Shown here in pieces: positions 46,279 through 57,030 of a stretch of DNA of 64,000 nt. The DNA is from Trichoplusia ni (lineage: Eukaryota; Arthropoda; Insecta; Lepidoptera; Noctuidae). The number at the start of each line of letters is the position of its first letter. Position 1 is the first letter of the stretch. The stretch is taken from the NCBI RefSeq assembly GCF_003590095.1, contig NC_039489.1, forward strand, positions 2,232,001 through 2,296,000. Reading direction: 5' to 3'. The notes under the pieces are model-generated. The model did no database searches. It saw only the letters and a program-made list of their open reading frames with translations, and had not been told where the DNA came from. Position numbers and translations under genes: made by a program.

Positions 46279-46982
46279 ATATACTTATGTATTTTGTCTG
46301 TTCGTATTTTGTTTGTTGAAAACCCTTGTCGTACCACCTCTTCACTTTAGCGGAGTTTTGCGTCATACCCCTCGACATACCTCTAGCTGTTATGACAAAT
46401 CATCCACCATGGAATATTAATAGGCTGCCTCACTCCGTGTGTGATAGTGCTTCCCTGGATGTCTTCAAGAGAATATGGCAATATGTACGTGTATATGTAC
46501 AAGTTATTAGGTGTTAAGATTTCCAAGTGTACAATAACGAATGAATATTTTTAAGTACAGTACTTCCGTACATTAATAAAATGCCTACTTTTTACTTGTT
46601 ATCAAAATTAAATTGTAAGTTTTCGACTTGACCACGACTATGTGACCCCCCCCTGGTGCAAAAGCTGGATCCGCCCTTGATTAACACAGCAGTTTAATTT
46701 TCTTTTATTAATATAAGTGGATACCTAAGCAATAATGAAACATATTTGTGATTTTAAGTCTTTTAGTCTTAACTGTTCCTGGGGTCATTTCAAAATGGTG
46801 AGGCGGTAGAGGCGGAAGGTCAGTTTATACTGGTTTTCTATAGCTTGATGTGTCGCTGTTATATTATGAGTATGATTCGTGTACCTACCTAATTATTATT
46901 GTAATTATAATGGTTGATTTGATGATGAAAATAACAATAAGTAAATAAAAGACTGATCAAAAATTATTTTATTATTATAAAA
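46279..46982 (+). other. Possible LINE tail, possible transposon end, spacer
   Basis: At about 46395-46500 a reading with WNINRLPHSVCDSASLDVFK resembles the extreme C-terminus of LINE ORF2 proteins (WNxLP..v....~F). Near 46644-46680, CCCCCCCCTGG and AAAGCTGGATCCGCCCTTG look like an inverted P/hAT-type element end. Both are weak calls. Confidence 0.35.
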
Positions 46983-47248
46983 CTAGCTGCCCCCGCGAAC
47001 TTCGTACCACCACATATTTTTTATATAGCCTAAAGGTTTTGTCTATATTAAAATCCCCCGATTCTGCAACATTATTCATTGGTGCTCTGCTCCTATTGGT
47101 CTTAGTGTGATGATATATAGCCTATAGCAGTCCTCGATAAATGGCCTATCTAACACTGAAAAAAATATTTAAACCTGACCAGTAGTTCCTGAGATTAGCG
47201 CGTCAAACAAACAAACAAACTCTTCAGCTTTATAATATTAGTATAGAT
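46983..47248 (+). repeat. Interspersed repeat, copy 2 of the family at 6811
   Basis: Begins CTAGCTGCCCCCGCGAACTT, shares CTCCTATTGGTCTTAGTGTG and AGTAGTTCCTGAGATTAGCG with 6811-7020, and has a more complete tail (CAAACAAACAAAC, then AATATTAGTATAGAT). Confidence 0.8.
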
Positions 47249-47274
47249 GAACAATTCAACTTATAGGTAGTCAA

Positions 47275-47339
47275 AATAGTCGGTGTTATAGCGGGTTACC
47301 TAAGCTAGCTACAGGTAACCCGCTATAACACCGGCTATT
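47275..47339. repeat. 27-bp inverted repeat with 11-bp loop
   Basis: Arms 47275-47301 and 47313-47339 pair with one mismatch (GGTGTTATAGCGGGTTACCT and its complement) around AAGCTAGCTAC. It lies 26 bases after a retroposon tail. A tiny foldback element or palindrome. Confidence 0.9.
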
Positions 47340-48029
47340 AAGCAACAAAACTTCTATCAATCGATCCGGAGATAAGCAGTTACAGACAGACACAAAAACA
47401 ATTTAAATTGCGTATTTTTACCTGTATATGTTATTGATTCTTATTTATTTGTAAAAAAAAATTACTTTTATATTACAAATAGACAATCCGCAATGATACC
47501 TGATTCATATAAATAATAATAATAAAGTCGATAAGTTACTTACTGTACAGCTACATCCCTAATCAGAAGCGAGAGATTATAAAAAAAAGGATGGTTGGCG
47601 ACACCAACGTCATATATACACGACAACTGATAAAGAATAATGCTGTAACTTGCTGTAAATTTTTATTTTTTTAGGTATCTTATAAGGTTGATTTTTTAAT
47701 TGATCTACCCAAAGGTAGGGAAGTTTTAATGAGGTTAAATAAATATTTTTTTAAAGTTATAAGCAATGTTTAATCGTAAATTTCAAACGAAAATTACAAC
47801 TCACTTAAGTTTATCGATAAAGTTTTGGACTCCCTATAATTTTTCAAGGTTATTTCATTGAATTTGTGGCTTGGCGTGGAGGGTACGGCGAAGCGTTTAT
47901 GCTCTGGCGCTCAAAAGGTTAAATTGATTAAGAGAACTAACACAAAATGAAATATCAGGTCTAGTTACGACCGATGAATAAACGAGACTTCCAATCAATC
48001 GTTGATGTGGAATTCCTTTATCACTAGTT
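47340..48029. other. No supported gene
   Basis: AT-rich. It probably contains the rest of the BEL copy whose gag is at 48030-48434, but no further coding block was legible. Confidence 0.35.
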
Positions 48030-48434
48030 TCAGACTTTTTTATTAAACTCTATTATAGCAAGCAAATGGATCTTGTTGTCTTCTTTTGTTACACTGGAAT
48101 GGCAACCTATACATTCCTGTGCCAAGGAAATCAAAGAATCAAATTTACTTTCTGTACTATCTCTTTCTGATATTTGATCATCTAAATTAGGAGCTATTTC
48201 TTCTATTTCAGACTGTATTGTGTCAAATTTAGAAATAAGTTCTTGTAACTGATTAAGTCTTAATGTTAATTCTCTAATGTCTACATTACTAGGAGTCTTC
48301 TGAAGTTTAAAATTATCTACATAATTCCTAAAAATTGTTATTCGACTCCTAATTCCCCTACGTCTACGGAATAATGTCTTTAAACTTTCATTACTCTCTA
48401 CACTAGGAGAGGCAACCGAATGTGGAGCCAACAT
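48030..48434 (-). pseudogene. BEL/Pao gag N-terminus
   Basis: Minus-strand reading from an ATG at 48434: a serine-rich start, then LFRRRRGIRSRITIFRNYVD and a long helical, acidic coiled-coil stretch (LRLNQLQELISKFDTIQSEI). This pattern is that of the N-terminal gag region of BEL/Pao elements (DUF1759 neighbourhood). It ends in divergent residues and a stop at 48030. The knuckles and protease are not found. The leader or LTR would lie to the right but is broken up by other repeats. Confidence 0.6.
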
Positions 48435-48605
48435 GTTTACCAATACAAGGCTTCTGTATTAAGTATTTTAGAATTGTGATGTAGGAAATTCGTACCTACA
48501 CTTAAATAATTTAACAATAATGAGTTGCGTTATAAATTCCTAACTGACTGAACTAACGTTGACAAAATACTATCACTCGTACAAATAATTTGCAATCCCA
48601 TCTCT
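48435..48605. other. Leader of the BEL gag, nothing else seen
   Basis: Short AT-rich region before the microsatellite. Confidence 0.3.
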
Positions 48606-48760
48606 TCATCATCATCATCATCATCCACAGCCTTTATCCTCCCACTGCTGGGCATAGGCCTCCCCTTTCTCGTGCGAATTGCTACGGTCCTGTGCTAGTC
48701 TCATCCAGACTCAACCCGAGACCTTTGTTATGTCATCGACCCATCTTGCATCTGCATCAT
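48606..48760 (-). repeat. LINE 3' end with ATG-type microsatellite tail
   Basis: The plus strand has a (CATCAT)n run at about 48606-48626 and then CACTGCTGGGCATAGGCCTC. On the minus strand this is the well-known end of a lepidopteran LINE (GAGGCCTATGCCCAGCAGTG followed by a GATGAT tail). A second fragment of the family is at 51094. Confidence 0.8.
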
Positions 48761-49420
48761 CTCTCTTAAGTCCAGCAAACAAACCGTCGTTGCGAGCTTG
48801 CCAAACGCGTGAGCAGCGTACGCCCGCCGACACCACCGACGACACAGCGAACGGAGCACGAAGAAGACGAAACTCCGCACTCAGGCACGCAGAGTCGCCG
48901 AGCTGGGTCGGCAGACTTCGTTGAAGGGGATGCAATAATCGTGAACTTGGTGGAATTAATGAGATACGATAACTCGGATAATGATAGCTATTCGTGCAAG
49001 AAGGTAACGTAGGTCTTAGTCAAAACGTGCACTTCACGGACTTCATAAGTTACGATAACTTGACAAATAAACAGAACTATCGTGCAAGAAAACAAAATAA
49101 TAGTAGACCTTTTGTAGCGTGTTCAAGCGTGCAATTTACCGGCACGTGGTGTTAGGTTAGGTTAGCTTGCAGTGCTTTTTGTAAGAGGTTATAAATGCGA
49201 GGAATATATTTTCTAGCTACTAGCTGGATACCTCCCCGACGCTTTAAAGCTGCTAAGCATTCACACCAAACAGAAAATTAAGGAAAATAGGTAGCGACAA
49301 AGGAAATTATGAAACGGGCTTACTTTCGCATGCAGGCGTGGACAGACAGCACCGACGACACAGCGAACGGAGCACGAAGACAACACGTGCTCAGGCTCGT
49401 TGGGCCGCTGGGGTTTGCAG
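48761..49420 (+). other. GC-rich duplicated segments with short ORFs
   Basis: No recognised gene. An identical 31-base word (core CCGACGACACAGCGAACGGA) occurs at 48834-48864 and 49350-49380, both inside open readings that encode DDTANGARR. A gene-free AT-rich stretch lies between (49020-49330). Origin unknown. Confidence 0.45.
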
Positions 49421-50524
49421 TGCAGATGCAGAAAGCCAGGCTCCTTTTTTCTCCGGACAGCCACCGACGCCAGCAGGACGCAGTAGGGTCACGGGTTTTT
49501 TCCTTTTCCCAATTGAAATTTCTTCAAAATCTTGAAGTAGTGACTACTTCAATATTCGCCATATGTTGATGATTAAATTAAACGATCAACTTGATACTTA
49601 AATGTATATTAAAATTGAAACGGCTAATATTAAAATGTACATCGAGTCTAGGTGAACGGCGCGGGCGCGATGCGCATCCACTGCGCTCAGTTCTCGCGCG
49701 GCCGAATGAGTGAATGAGCCGTTGCCGGGCGGCGCGGACGATCGCGCGTTGCCGCGACACCCGCGTCCCCGCCTCCCCGCTGTTGCTAGGTGCGCGGTGG
49801 CGCGCACACAAGAATTTACACATACACTAATTGTTGCTACAGTTTTACTGTAGGGTGTGACATAATTATTGTATTAGATTTTTACCCTATCTTTAAAGTG
49901 TAGTTGAAGTATAGGGGTCATTTTCAAAATGTATGTACATTTCAATTATGTTTACTTTGTGTTATAGTAACACACAGGAAAAGTAAGGGCTAAGTCACAT
50001 ATGGGATAATACAAACAATTTTGCGGTAGTCCATCAATTTAATCACCTTTTATATAATTTAGGTACAGTGTTGGATTTAACAGACCCTTCAATTATCGTA
50101 ACATGCATAGAAAACTTGAATTGTTCTATTTAAAAAAAAAAAATTGTAATTTGACAATCAGATTTCTGTTAATGTTTAACATTAATGCGAAAATCACATA
50201 AAATAATTTAAGGAAATAATAAGTGCCAGGATAACTCGTGTACCTAATTAAATTTTCTTAATTTTGCAGATTAATGTCAGGTTGTAAATTTATCAAAATA
50301 TTATTTACTACCGTAGCAAAAACTTGTTTACAGACTAAGAATCAAGGATCAGCAATACAACTCTTGTAGACCTTTTGATCATTTTCAAGATTAAAATGTT
50401 ATCAGTACAGATTTACAACGGTCGGTCGCGATCACTATTTTGATCAACGTACGAGAAAAAAAAAACAAAAAAACTTAAAATGGAGTCGTGGGTTATTCTG
50501 GTACATATACATATGGCATTAAGA
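49421..50524. other. Spacer with a CpG-dense patch
   Basis: A CpG-dense patch spans about 49655-49805 (GCGCGG/CGCCTCC words) and is followed by a CTACAGTTTTACTGTAG palindrome and TGTGACA. On the minus strand TGTCACACCC at about 49862 could begin an LTR. Nothing coding was supported; the remainder is AT-rich. Confidence 0.35.
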
Positions 50525-51001
50525 AAAATAATTCACATAACCCCGGAGGAGCAGAAGTGTGAAGAGATTTTTAAAGATACGACTAAAAGAGATGAATCTG
50601 GTCGTTATTTTGTACATATGCCCTTCAGGTCAAGCGATCCTGCTTGTAAATATGGTGGGTCAAAGGACATTGCTCTTAAACGCTTTTTAGCCTTAGAAAG
50701 GATTCTAAGGAATCCAGAGTTCAAGGCTCAATATTCAGCGGTTATCAATGAGTATATCGCTCTCAATCATATGGATTTAGTACAAGATAGGAACGAAGAA
50801 GGGTCTGTGTACTTACCTCATCATGCCGTCATCCGTAACGATAAAAGTACAACAAAGTTGCGCGTTGTGTTTGATGCATCATGTGTAGGTAGCATACCCT
50901 ATCACTAAATCACGATTGGTGGAATGGTGGGTCCTCGTCTACAATCTGAACTTCGTCATATTATCATGCGGTGGCGTTGTGAACCTATCTGTCTGGATTA
51001 T
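50525..51001 (+). pseudogene. BEL/Pao reverse transcriptase, N-terminal part
   Basis: Plus-strand reading: ITPEEQKCEEIFKDTTKRDE, GRYFVHMPF, a LALERILRNPEF block, YLPHHAVIRNDKSTTKLRVV and FDASCVG. In a shifted frame LMVGPRLQSELRHIIMRWR follows up to about 51000. This is the beginning of the BEL/Pao RT (fingers), up to just before the catalytic region. It then breaks off, replaced by the start of the unnamed family member at 51008. One frameshift lies near 50900. Confidence 0.85.
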
Positions 51002-51007
51002 ACATAG

Positions 51008-53020
51008 AATGGATTTCTTCGAAGATTTCGAGATAGATCAGGATGATTTATCGCAAATAGAGTAATTGGAAATTTATTTGTTGAATAATAGTTTTCATAG
51101 TGGGGAGGCCTTTGCCCAGCAGTGGGACATTCCAGGCTAGTAATATATATATAGTTTCCATATAAGCTTCGATGAAGACGACATATACACATATCCACCC
51201 AGCTCGACGCAAAAGTCGTCGTATAATGGTGACAGAAAGTGAAGACAGTGAGTCAGAAGAGCGACCATTTCCAGATACCTCGGGACAAACAAGACAGTTT
51301 CTACGTACATGGACACTGCCTACAGGTAACCAGCGACACATAATACCTTTCACAGAAAATCCTATCTACCTTCGCTTAGAATGACTAACAAAATACCTGC
51401 TGATTTTTACTGCCTTTTTATTCCTGGCCAGTCAGCCAATCTAGATGACCCAACAACAATTACTCCAGAGCAGGATGATACTGCTCTAGAGAACCCCAGT
51501 AACTCTTCGTCTATTTTATTGGCCACTAATGAAATCAATGAACATCTCGTTCATTGATTTCATTAGTATTGACTTCCCAACAGGCGATTTCTCCAGCACT
51601 GATTCAGGAGATGAATACAGGCCTGGCCCTCGCGCAAGGTCGTCTTCATCCAGTAGCTCCAGTAGCAGTTCCAGCAGTAGCTCCAGTAGTAGTTCCAGTG
51701 GCAATTCAAGTAACAGTTCCAGTGGTACTCCTGCTGGAAATAACAATTCTAACTCTAACTAATAAATAATTCTAACTCTAATAATGAGAGTCTTGTTCAC
51801 GCACACAATCAACCAGCGCAACCTATAACTAAACCAAGAGGCATAAAGCGTACGCGTAATCCAACAACCTGGAAAAAGAGTGTTGCTAAGCGATTAAAAA
51901 ATTATGGTCAAACTTATATCTCAGTAAAAACCAAAAAATTAAATCAAGGTAAAAGAATGGGATCTACATGTACCTCAAAATGTCGGTTGTCCTGTGCTGC
52001 AAAATTTACTGAACTAAAAAGAATCGAAATATTTGAGTCTTACTGGAAGTTGGAGAGTGTAGAAAGGCAACGGGGTTTTTTAAACGCTTGTACAAGAACA
52101 CTAACATGTGTCGAACAATACGCCTTATTCAATATGATATACTTTTACTTAGAAATTATTAGAATATACAGTTAAGAAAAAACGTTGTAGAGATGCGCGT
52201 GCGCCATGTTGGTGGTTGCTGCCGAATAGTGCCGAAATTAAATGCATAATGCGCGTCGGCGCCGCCGCTCGTCGCCGGTCGCTCGTGTCCACAGATTAAA
52301 AATATGGCGGGCGCGAGCCATAGAGTCGGGACCACAGGTTAAACTTGGACAACATGTGCTTACCGCCGCATAAAGACTAACAAAATGTACGACAAAAAAG
52401 AAAACACTGCATATTACTTGCTTAATGAAAATAAAAAGATCCGCGTCTGTAAAACTTTTCTGATCAACACTCTGGGTATCACACAACGGATTATACGGAC
52501 TGTTATCGACGGCAAAGCACGAAACGATGGTTTTATTCCAGCTGATCAACGAGGAAAACACGGAAAACAATGTAAATTGCAACCTGAAGTTATACAAGCA
52601 GTAAAGGATCATATCGAATCAATTCCAAAGGTTGAAAGTCACTATCTCAGGGCTAATACTAGCAGACAATTCATTGATGGTGGTTTGACAGTAGCAGAAT
52701 TGCATAGAAATTATACCGAAATTCAGAAGCAGCAAAACAAGCCTGTTGTAAAGTATGACGCCTATGCACGGTTTTCAACCATGATTTTAACATAGGATTT
52801 TTCAAACCCAAAAAAGATCGTTGCAATGAGTGTGAAGCATACGGAAATGCCTCTGAAGAAGAAAAGAATAAATTACGTGACAGCTTCAACTTACATCAAG
52901 AAGAAAATAGCTTAAGTAGACATGAAAAAGACAGGGATATGAAAAGATGTCATGAACCTGACAATAACACAATTGTTTTCACCTATGACTTACAAGCGGT
53001 GTTACTGGTGAAATAGATTT
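51008..53020 (+). pseudogene. Unnamed transposase-like family, copy 3
   Basis: Pieces in order: MDFFEDFEIDQDDLSQIE (51008); a serine/glutamate-rich region at 51200-51380 of uncertain membership; a long polyserine run at about 51640-51720. Then RTRNPTTWKKSVAKRLKNYG, MGSTCTSKCRLSCAAKF and ESYWKLESVERQRGFLNACT to about 52095. After a GC-rich gap (52180-52380, intron or insert) follow IRVCKTFLINTLGITQ, RGKHGKQCKLQPEVIQA, KVESHYLRANTSRQF, and FFKPKKDRCNECEAY in a shifted frame from about 52795. It ends at VFTYDLQAVL near 53008, where BEL protease sequence takes over. The same block order as copies 1 and 2 defines the family. Several breaks make it non-functional. Confidence 0.7.
51094..51135 (+). 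repeat. LINE 3'-end fragment
   Basis: GGGGAGGCCTTTGCCCAGCA followed by GTGGGACATTCC matches the end type at 48606-48760 in opposite orientation. It is embedded in the unnamed family copy. Confidence 0.7.
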
Positions 53021-53049
53021 ATTAATAGGGGCCGATGTCTTTTGGGATT
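53008..53049 (+). pseudogene. BEL/Pao protease fragment
   Basis: A 15-residue reading VTGEIDLLIGADVFWDL is the conserved end of the BEL/Pao aspartic protease. It begins where copy 3 of the unnamed family stops and is cut by the mariner at 53052. Confidence 0.65.
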
Positions 53050-53051
53050 TA

Positions 53052-54307
53052 CGAGGGGCGTTCAATGTATTCTCGGTACCGAGGTGATATACTAATTATA
53101 GGTTAATTTAATTATCTCATTGGTTAATGACTCTTTGAGGGTATAAATACAAAATTTTATTTAATTTTCACCATTAGTATTCAAGATATCATTGCGAAAA
53201 AACAAATGACTGATTCGACAATGATGAAAAAAATCGAGCATCGCGCAGTGATAAAATTCCTCACAAAACAAGGAAAAGCTCGAAAAATTATGCATGAAGA
53301 AATGGAGGCTGTTTACCAAGATTCTGCGCCTTCATTATCTACAATTCAGAAGCGGTCAAGTGAATTCAAACGGGGTAGAAGGACCATTAAAGACGATCCC
53401 CGCTCTGGTGGGCCAGTTTGTGCCGCTATTGAAGAAAACGTCAAATTAGTCGAAAATCTTGTACTTGTAGATTCCCGTGTAAGAGTGAAAACATTAAGCC
53501 GTCCGTGGGTACTATTTATACAATCCTTTATGAGCGCCTGAATTTGTCAAAGGTCAGTGCAAGATGGGTGCCTTGAATGCTCACCGCGCTACAGAAACAA
53601 GCGCGAGTTGACTGTTGTAAGGAGTTTTTGGACTTCTGCGGTGAAAATCCGCAAAGTATTTTCGATCGGATTGTTACTGGTGATGAAACATGGGTTCATC
53701 ACTATGACTCTGAGAGCAAACAAGAGCTTATGCAGTGACACAAAAAAGGATCAGACCCGCCGAAGAAGTTCAAAGTCACTCCGTCCGCAGGAAAGCTCAT
53801 TTCTGCATTTCATCAAGCCACGGTGTTTTGGGATTCTAAGGGAATTTTGCTAATCGAGTACACAAAAAAAGGTCAAAGTATTACTGCTGCATCATACGCA
53901 ACCACCCTGCGTAATTTAAAGGAGGCAATTAAATAAAAAAGACGTGGAAAATTAACCTCAGGTGTGTTGCTGCTTCACGACAGCGCGCCGGTTCACTTTT
54001 TTTGAAGAAGTCAATCATCCACCCTGCAGTCCGGACCTGGCCCCTAGTGCTTCATTTCTATTCCCTAATCTTAAAAAAGACCTTCGTGGAAAGCATTTTT
54101 CAGACGATGAAGAGTTGAAGAGAGTAATATAAACGAACATTTTTCGGGCCATGAAGAAAAATATTTTTCAGAGGGAATTGAGAAGTTACTTTCACGAACA
54201 AACAAATGTATTGAGATGTTAGGGGAAAATATTGAAAAATTAAATTTATTCAGAATTTTCCGCCTTTTCCTTCGTACCTATACCGAGAATACATTTAACT
54301 CTCCTCG
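53052..54307 (+). mobile_element. mariner element, decayed, with TA duplication
   Basis: The left end CGAGGGGCGTTCAATGTATT continues TCTCGGTACCGAGG. The right end TACCGAGAATACATTTAACT, then CTCCTCG (to 54307), is its diverged inverse. A TA flanks both sides (53050-53051, 54308-54309). Length 1256, normal for mariner. Confidence 0.85.
53206..54225 (+). pseudogene. mariner transposase, multiple frameshifts
   Basis: The DNA-binding half is open from 53206: KIEHRAVIKFLTKQGKA, a second helix-turn-helix with SLSTIQKRSSEFKRGRRTIK and DDPRSGGPV. From about 53530 the frame changes several times, yet the blocks FDRIVTGDETWVHHYDSES (first D), VFWDSKGILLIEY, LLHDSAPVHF (second D) and CSPDLAP with FLFPNLKKDLRGKHFSD (third acidic region) remain in order, ending near EKLLSRTNKCIEM. 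SETMAR-like mariner by motif. At least four breaks. Confidence 0.88.
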
Positions 54308-54375
54308 TATTAAAAGATAAGCGAGGCGAGGATTTGAGGCTAGAAGTGTGTCCAGATGACGTTGCAGATATATTC

Positions 54376-54437
54376 ATTCCCCTCACAAAAAAAAACATGT
54401 TATTGAAGGTACAACAATTCATACAGATTATTGAAGG
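54376..54437 (+). repeat. 60-bp direct repeat, copy A
   Basis: Shares ATTCCCCTCA...ACATGT and GGTACAACAATTCATACAGA plus TTATTGAAGG with 55036-55095. The two copies bracket a LINE fragment. Confidence 0.8.
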
Positions 54438-54569
54438 CAAGGCAAAGGTATAAATTATTCAAAACAAATTATATGCAAGAGTGAAAAAATCATGTCAGTA
54501 TGCGAGAAATAAACGGACAGCAAAAGATAGCTATATTAGGGAGCAGCTCAATCCCAAGCGGTTTATAAA

Positions 54570-54930
54570 ATTAGATTAAACTGTCTTTCTTAGAAGAAAG
54601 ACCGAGCGGAATACGGCAACAACAATATTATTGTCGCATGTTTTCACGCGGTCATAGAAAGAAGCCTTGAGTTTCCTCATAAGCCCGTAGAAATCAGTAA
54701 CTCTGTTCTCAGCGAACATGCCAGACACACTACACCGCCAGGGCAGTTTCAACATCGCCCGGAATGCGTTATTGTATTGTACGCGAAGAGTGTTATAGGA
54801 ACTCTTCGTGTACCTGTACTATAATTGAGCGGTATACAGCGACTGACAGTAAGCCTGAAACAGAGTTATTTTTACTAATGTGGAACATTAGTGAAATCGT
54901 CTCGCTAACATATTACTTTTACAAGTTATG
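54570..54930 (-). pseudogene. LINE RT C-terminal fragment (same lineage as 11254)
   Basis: The minus strand reads QYNNAFRAMLKLPWRCS, SGMFAENRVTDFYGLMRKLK and a short tail to a stop near 54577. It matches the NNAFRALLRLP...SGMFADARTDGF region of the LINE at 11254-12198. Only about 100 codons remain. Confidence 0.75.
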
Positions 54931-55035
54931 CTGCGCCTTTGTCTTTCTTAAGTAGTCAGATATCTTGTAATATGCTTTTTTGGATAATTTAGCTTTGAAA
55001 AAGTTTTTTAACTTTCTGGTAGAAGTGGTATACTA

Positions 55036-55095
55036 ATTCCCCTCATCAAAAGACATGTAATTGAGGGTACAACAATTCATACAGATTATTGAAGG
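55036..55095 (+). repeat. 60-bp direct repeat, copy B
   Basis: Partner of 54376-54437; the GGTACAACAATTCATACAGA core is identical and the flanks diverge. Confidence 0.8.
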
Positions 55096-55099
55096 GCAT

Positions 55100-55410
55100 A
55101 TGAAGGCTTGGGGCAACAGAGCCACATACATAAAAAAGTAAATAATTCGATACCCCAGACGGGACTCATACACAAACAACTGGCATTAGATGGCGCCGAA
55201 CCGAAACTGATTTTATCGCTGTATAATACGAGCGTAGAAAAGGCTAAAAGTGAGGTCCAAGAGGGACAGGCTTTCTGCTTGACAACATATGGTTGGACCT
55301 CTATTAACAATGACAGTTTTATAGCTCTGACTGTGCATTATATTAGCGCCACAACGGATGAAAGTAAATTAAAATTTTATTTTATTTTTATCAAGGCTCA
55401 AATTTAGGGA
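55100..55410 (+). pseudogene. hAT transposase fragment
   Basis: A reading with LILSLYNTSVEKAKSEVQEG, CLTTYGWTSINNDSFIALTV and HYISATTD: the first catalytic region of Ac-like hAT proteins, where a TTD is usual and TTY stands here. The loss of that aspartate and of all flanking domains marks a dead fragment. Confidence 0.7.
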
Positions 55411-55413
55411 GAG

Positions 55414-55571
55414 TGTTGTAATATTAAAATTTGCCACCTTTTGTACCACTGACTAGCGTTGCCGTTTATGTCAAGTTGATTACACTATGCCTCGCTCTCT
55501 GCTCTGTGGACTGGAATAAAGTTTAAGCTGTTTTTCACATATAAAGTATTTATTTCCACTAAATCTTAACA
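55414..55571 (+). repeat. Possible short copia-type LTR
   Basis: TGTTGTAATATTAAAATTTG at the left and AAATCTTAACA at the right (TG...CA), preceded by a purine-rich AGGGAGAG and containing AATAAAG near the middle. The 158 bases look like a copia LTR. No second copy and no matching duplication was found. Confidence 0.45.
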
Positions 55572-56344
55572 GTAACCGCATCTAACGGGTTTTCTCTCCA
55601 TAAAATTAATTGTCAGTATTGTTGGTCGGGTTGAATTAGTATCTGTCAGTACATTTTTTCAACATCTGCACAAACGATATATGTATGTGTTCTGACGAAA
55701 TCTTAAAAAAATGGCAAATATATCATTTTGTAAGGATGGGCTAATCAACTGGATATCGTTAAATGATTGCCGGAAAGTAGTTTTGGCACTAGCGTCAAAT
55801 ACTCGTAGTTTAGTGGATGTACTATGTTCTCGGAACATACCGTGGATTTGTATATATTTTAGTCATGTGATCGAGTCAATTAAAATAAAGTCGTAAAACG
55901 TAAAAGTCGTAAATTAAAAAACAAAAAAGACGGCGTTAAGGAGAATGCACCTTTCAGGCCAGAAGACAAATTCGAACCTGCTGAAATTAAAAAGCTCTTA
56001 AGCTTCTAAGCACCTCTCCAGAGTATCTACAAGCATCACGTGTTTTACATCTCAACCAACTCCTGTCCCTAAAGTACTCTATTCAGAGCTAAGCATACTT
56101 CAGGAATAATAGCAGATATAATTTGACTAGATATTTTAAATAAATGTAAAGAAAATAAGTTTTCTTTAAAATATTCTTTTTTAAATTTGGCGCGCTGGCG
56201 CGAATGTTGTAAAATGTCAAACGGTTGTGATGTGAAATGTCTGTGGTTATGTTTAGAGGTTAGGATTATTAAAGCATTAAAAAGTAAATTTGTTGAAATA
56301 TTTTGTGTACAAGATTAGAATTGATGGAAAAATGGGTCTTGGGG
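55572..56344. other. No supported gene
   Basis: Short open readings (for example 55711-55896) lack conserved motifs. Confidence 0.35.
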
Positions 56345-57030
56345 CGTTTCGCACCACGAGTTATTCGACCCGCGGTCCGAATCGCCCAAGTACTATTTTT
56401 GAATAGGTCGATTCACACCACAGTGGTTGCAGCGGTGCGAATAGCCCAAGGAATCTTTTGGAATGGGTCGATTCGGACCACTGAGCGAAAGTACTTAATA
56501 ATCATATCGTGTATCTTGATTTCAACTCATAGAAATAATTAAAGATTTCTAATCATTTGGACAGACGATTAGAACAGTGGTAAGTGTAAAAAATATGCGG
56601 TATACAGTCAGTTTCATCAACATAATTATCCTAAAGCAGACTTGCTTATCACCGATTATGATTTACATTGTAATTTACTTATAACTAGTTAAATATGTAC
56701 AATCAAATAGTATAACAAGTGTATATTAATATTAGCTATATTTTTTTTGTTAGACGGTAATAGTTTAAAATCACAGTTTGATCAACATCATACGATATCT
56801 TTTATCATTTTGTGCCTGGTTGTACTGTACGAAATGTACAATAAAAACTACATCTCTTCTGTCCGACTTCACCTATCCAAAATTAGAAATGTTTTTTCCC
56901 TATATTGTGGTCCGAATCAACCCATTACCAAAAGTTCTTGGGCTATTCGAACCGCGGTGCGAAGGGACACATTCAAAAAGAGCTCTTGGGCGATTCATAC
57001 CGCGGTTCGAATCGGTCACGGTGCGAAACG
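56345..57030. mobile_element. Foldback element with about 130-bp iterated arms
   Basis: The left arm (56345 to about 56480) and right arm (about 56907-57030) are diverged inverted copies. CGTTTCGCACC at the outer left matches GGTGCGAAACG at the outer right, and CGATTCGGACCA versus TGGTCCGAATC closes the inside. Each arm repeats a GCGGTxCGAATxGCCCAAG unit two to three times. The middle (about 425 bases) is AT-rich and non-coding. Confidence 0.85.

Noticed and set aside
46644..46680. A further P or hAT element end
   Set aside because: Only one end-like word; no partner end or transposase nearby.
50525..53049. One BEL element from RT to protease
   Set aside because: The protease piece lies downstream of the RT, opposite to the order in BEL/Pao, so these are separate fragments.
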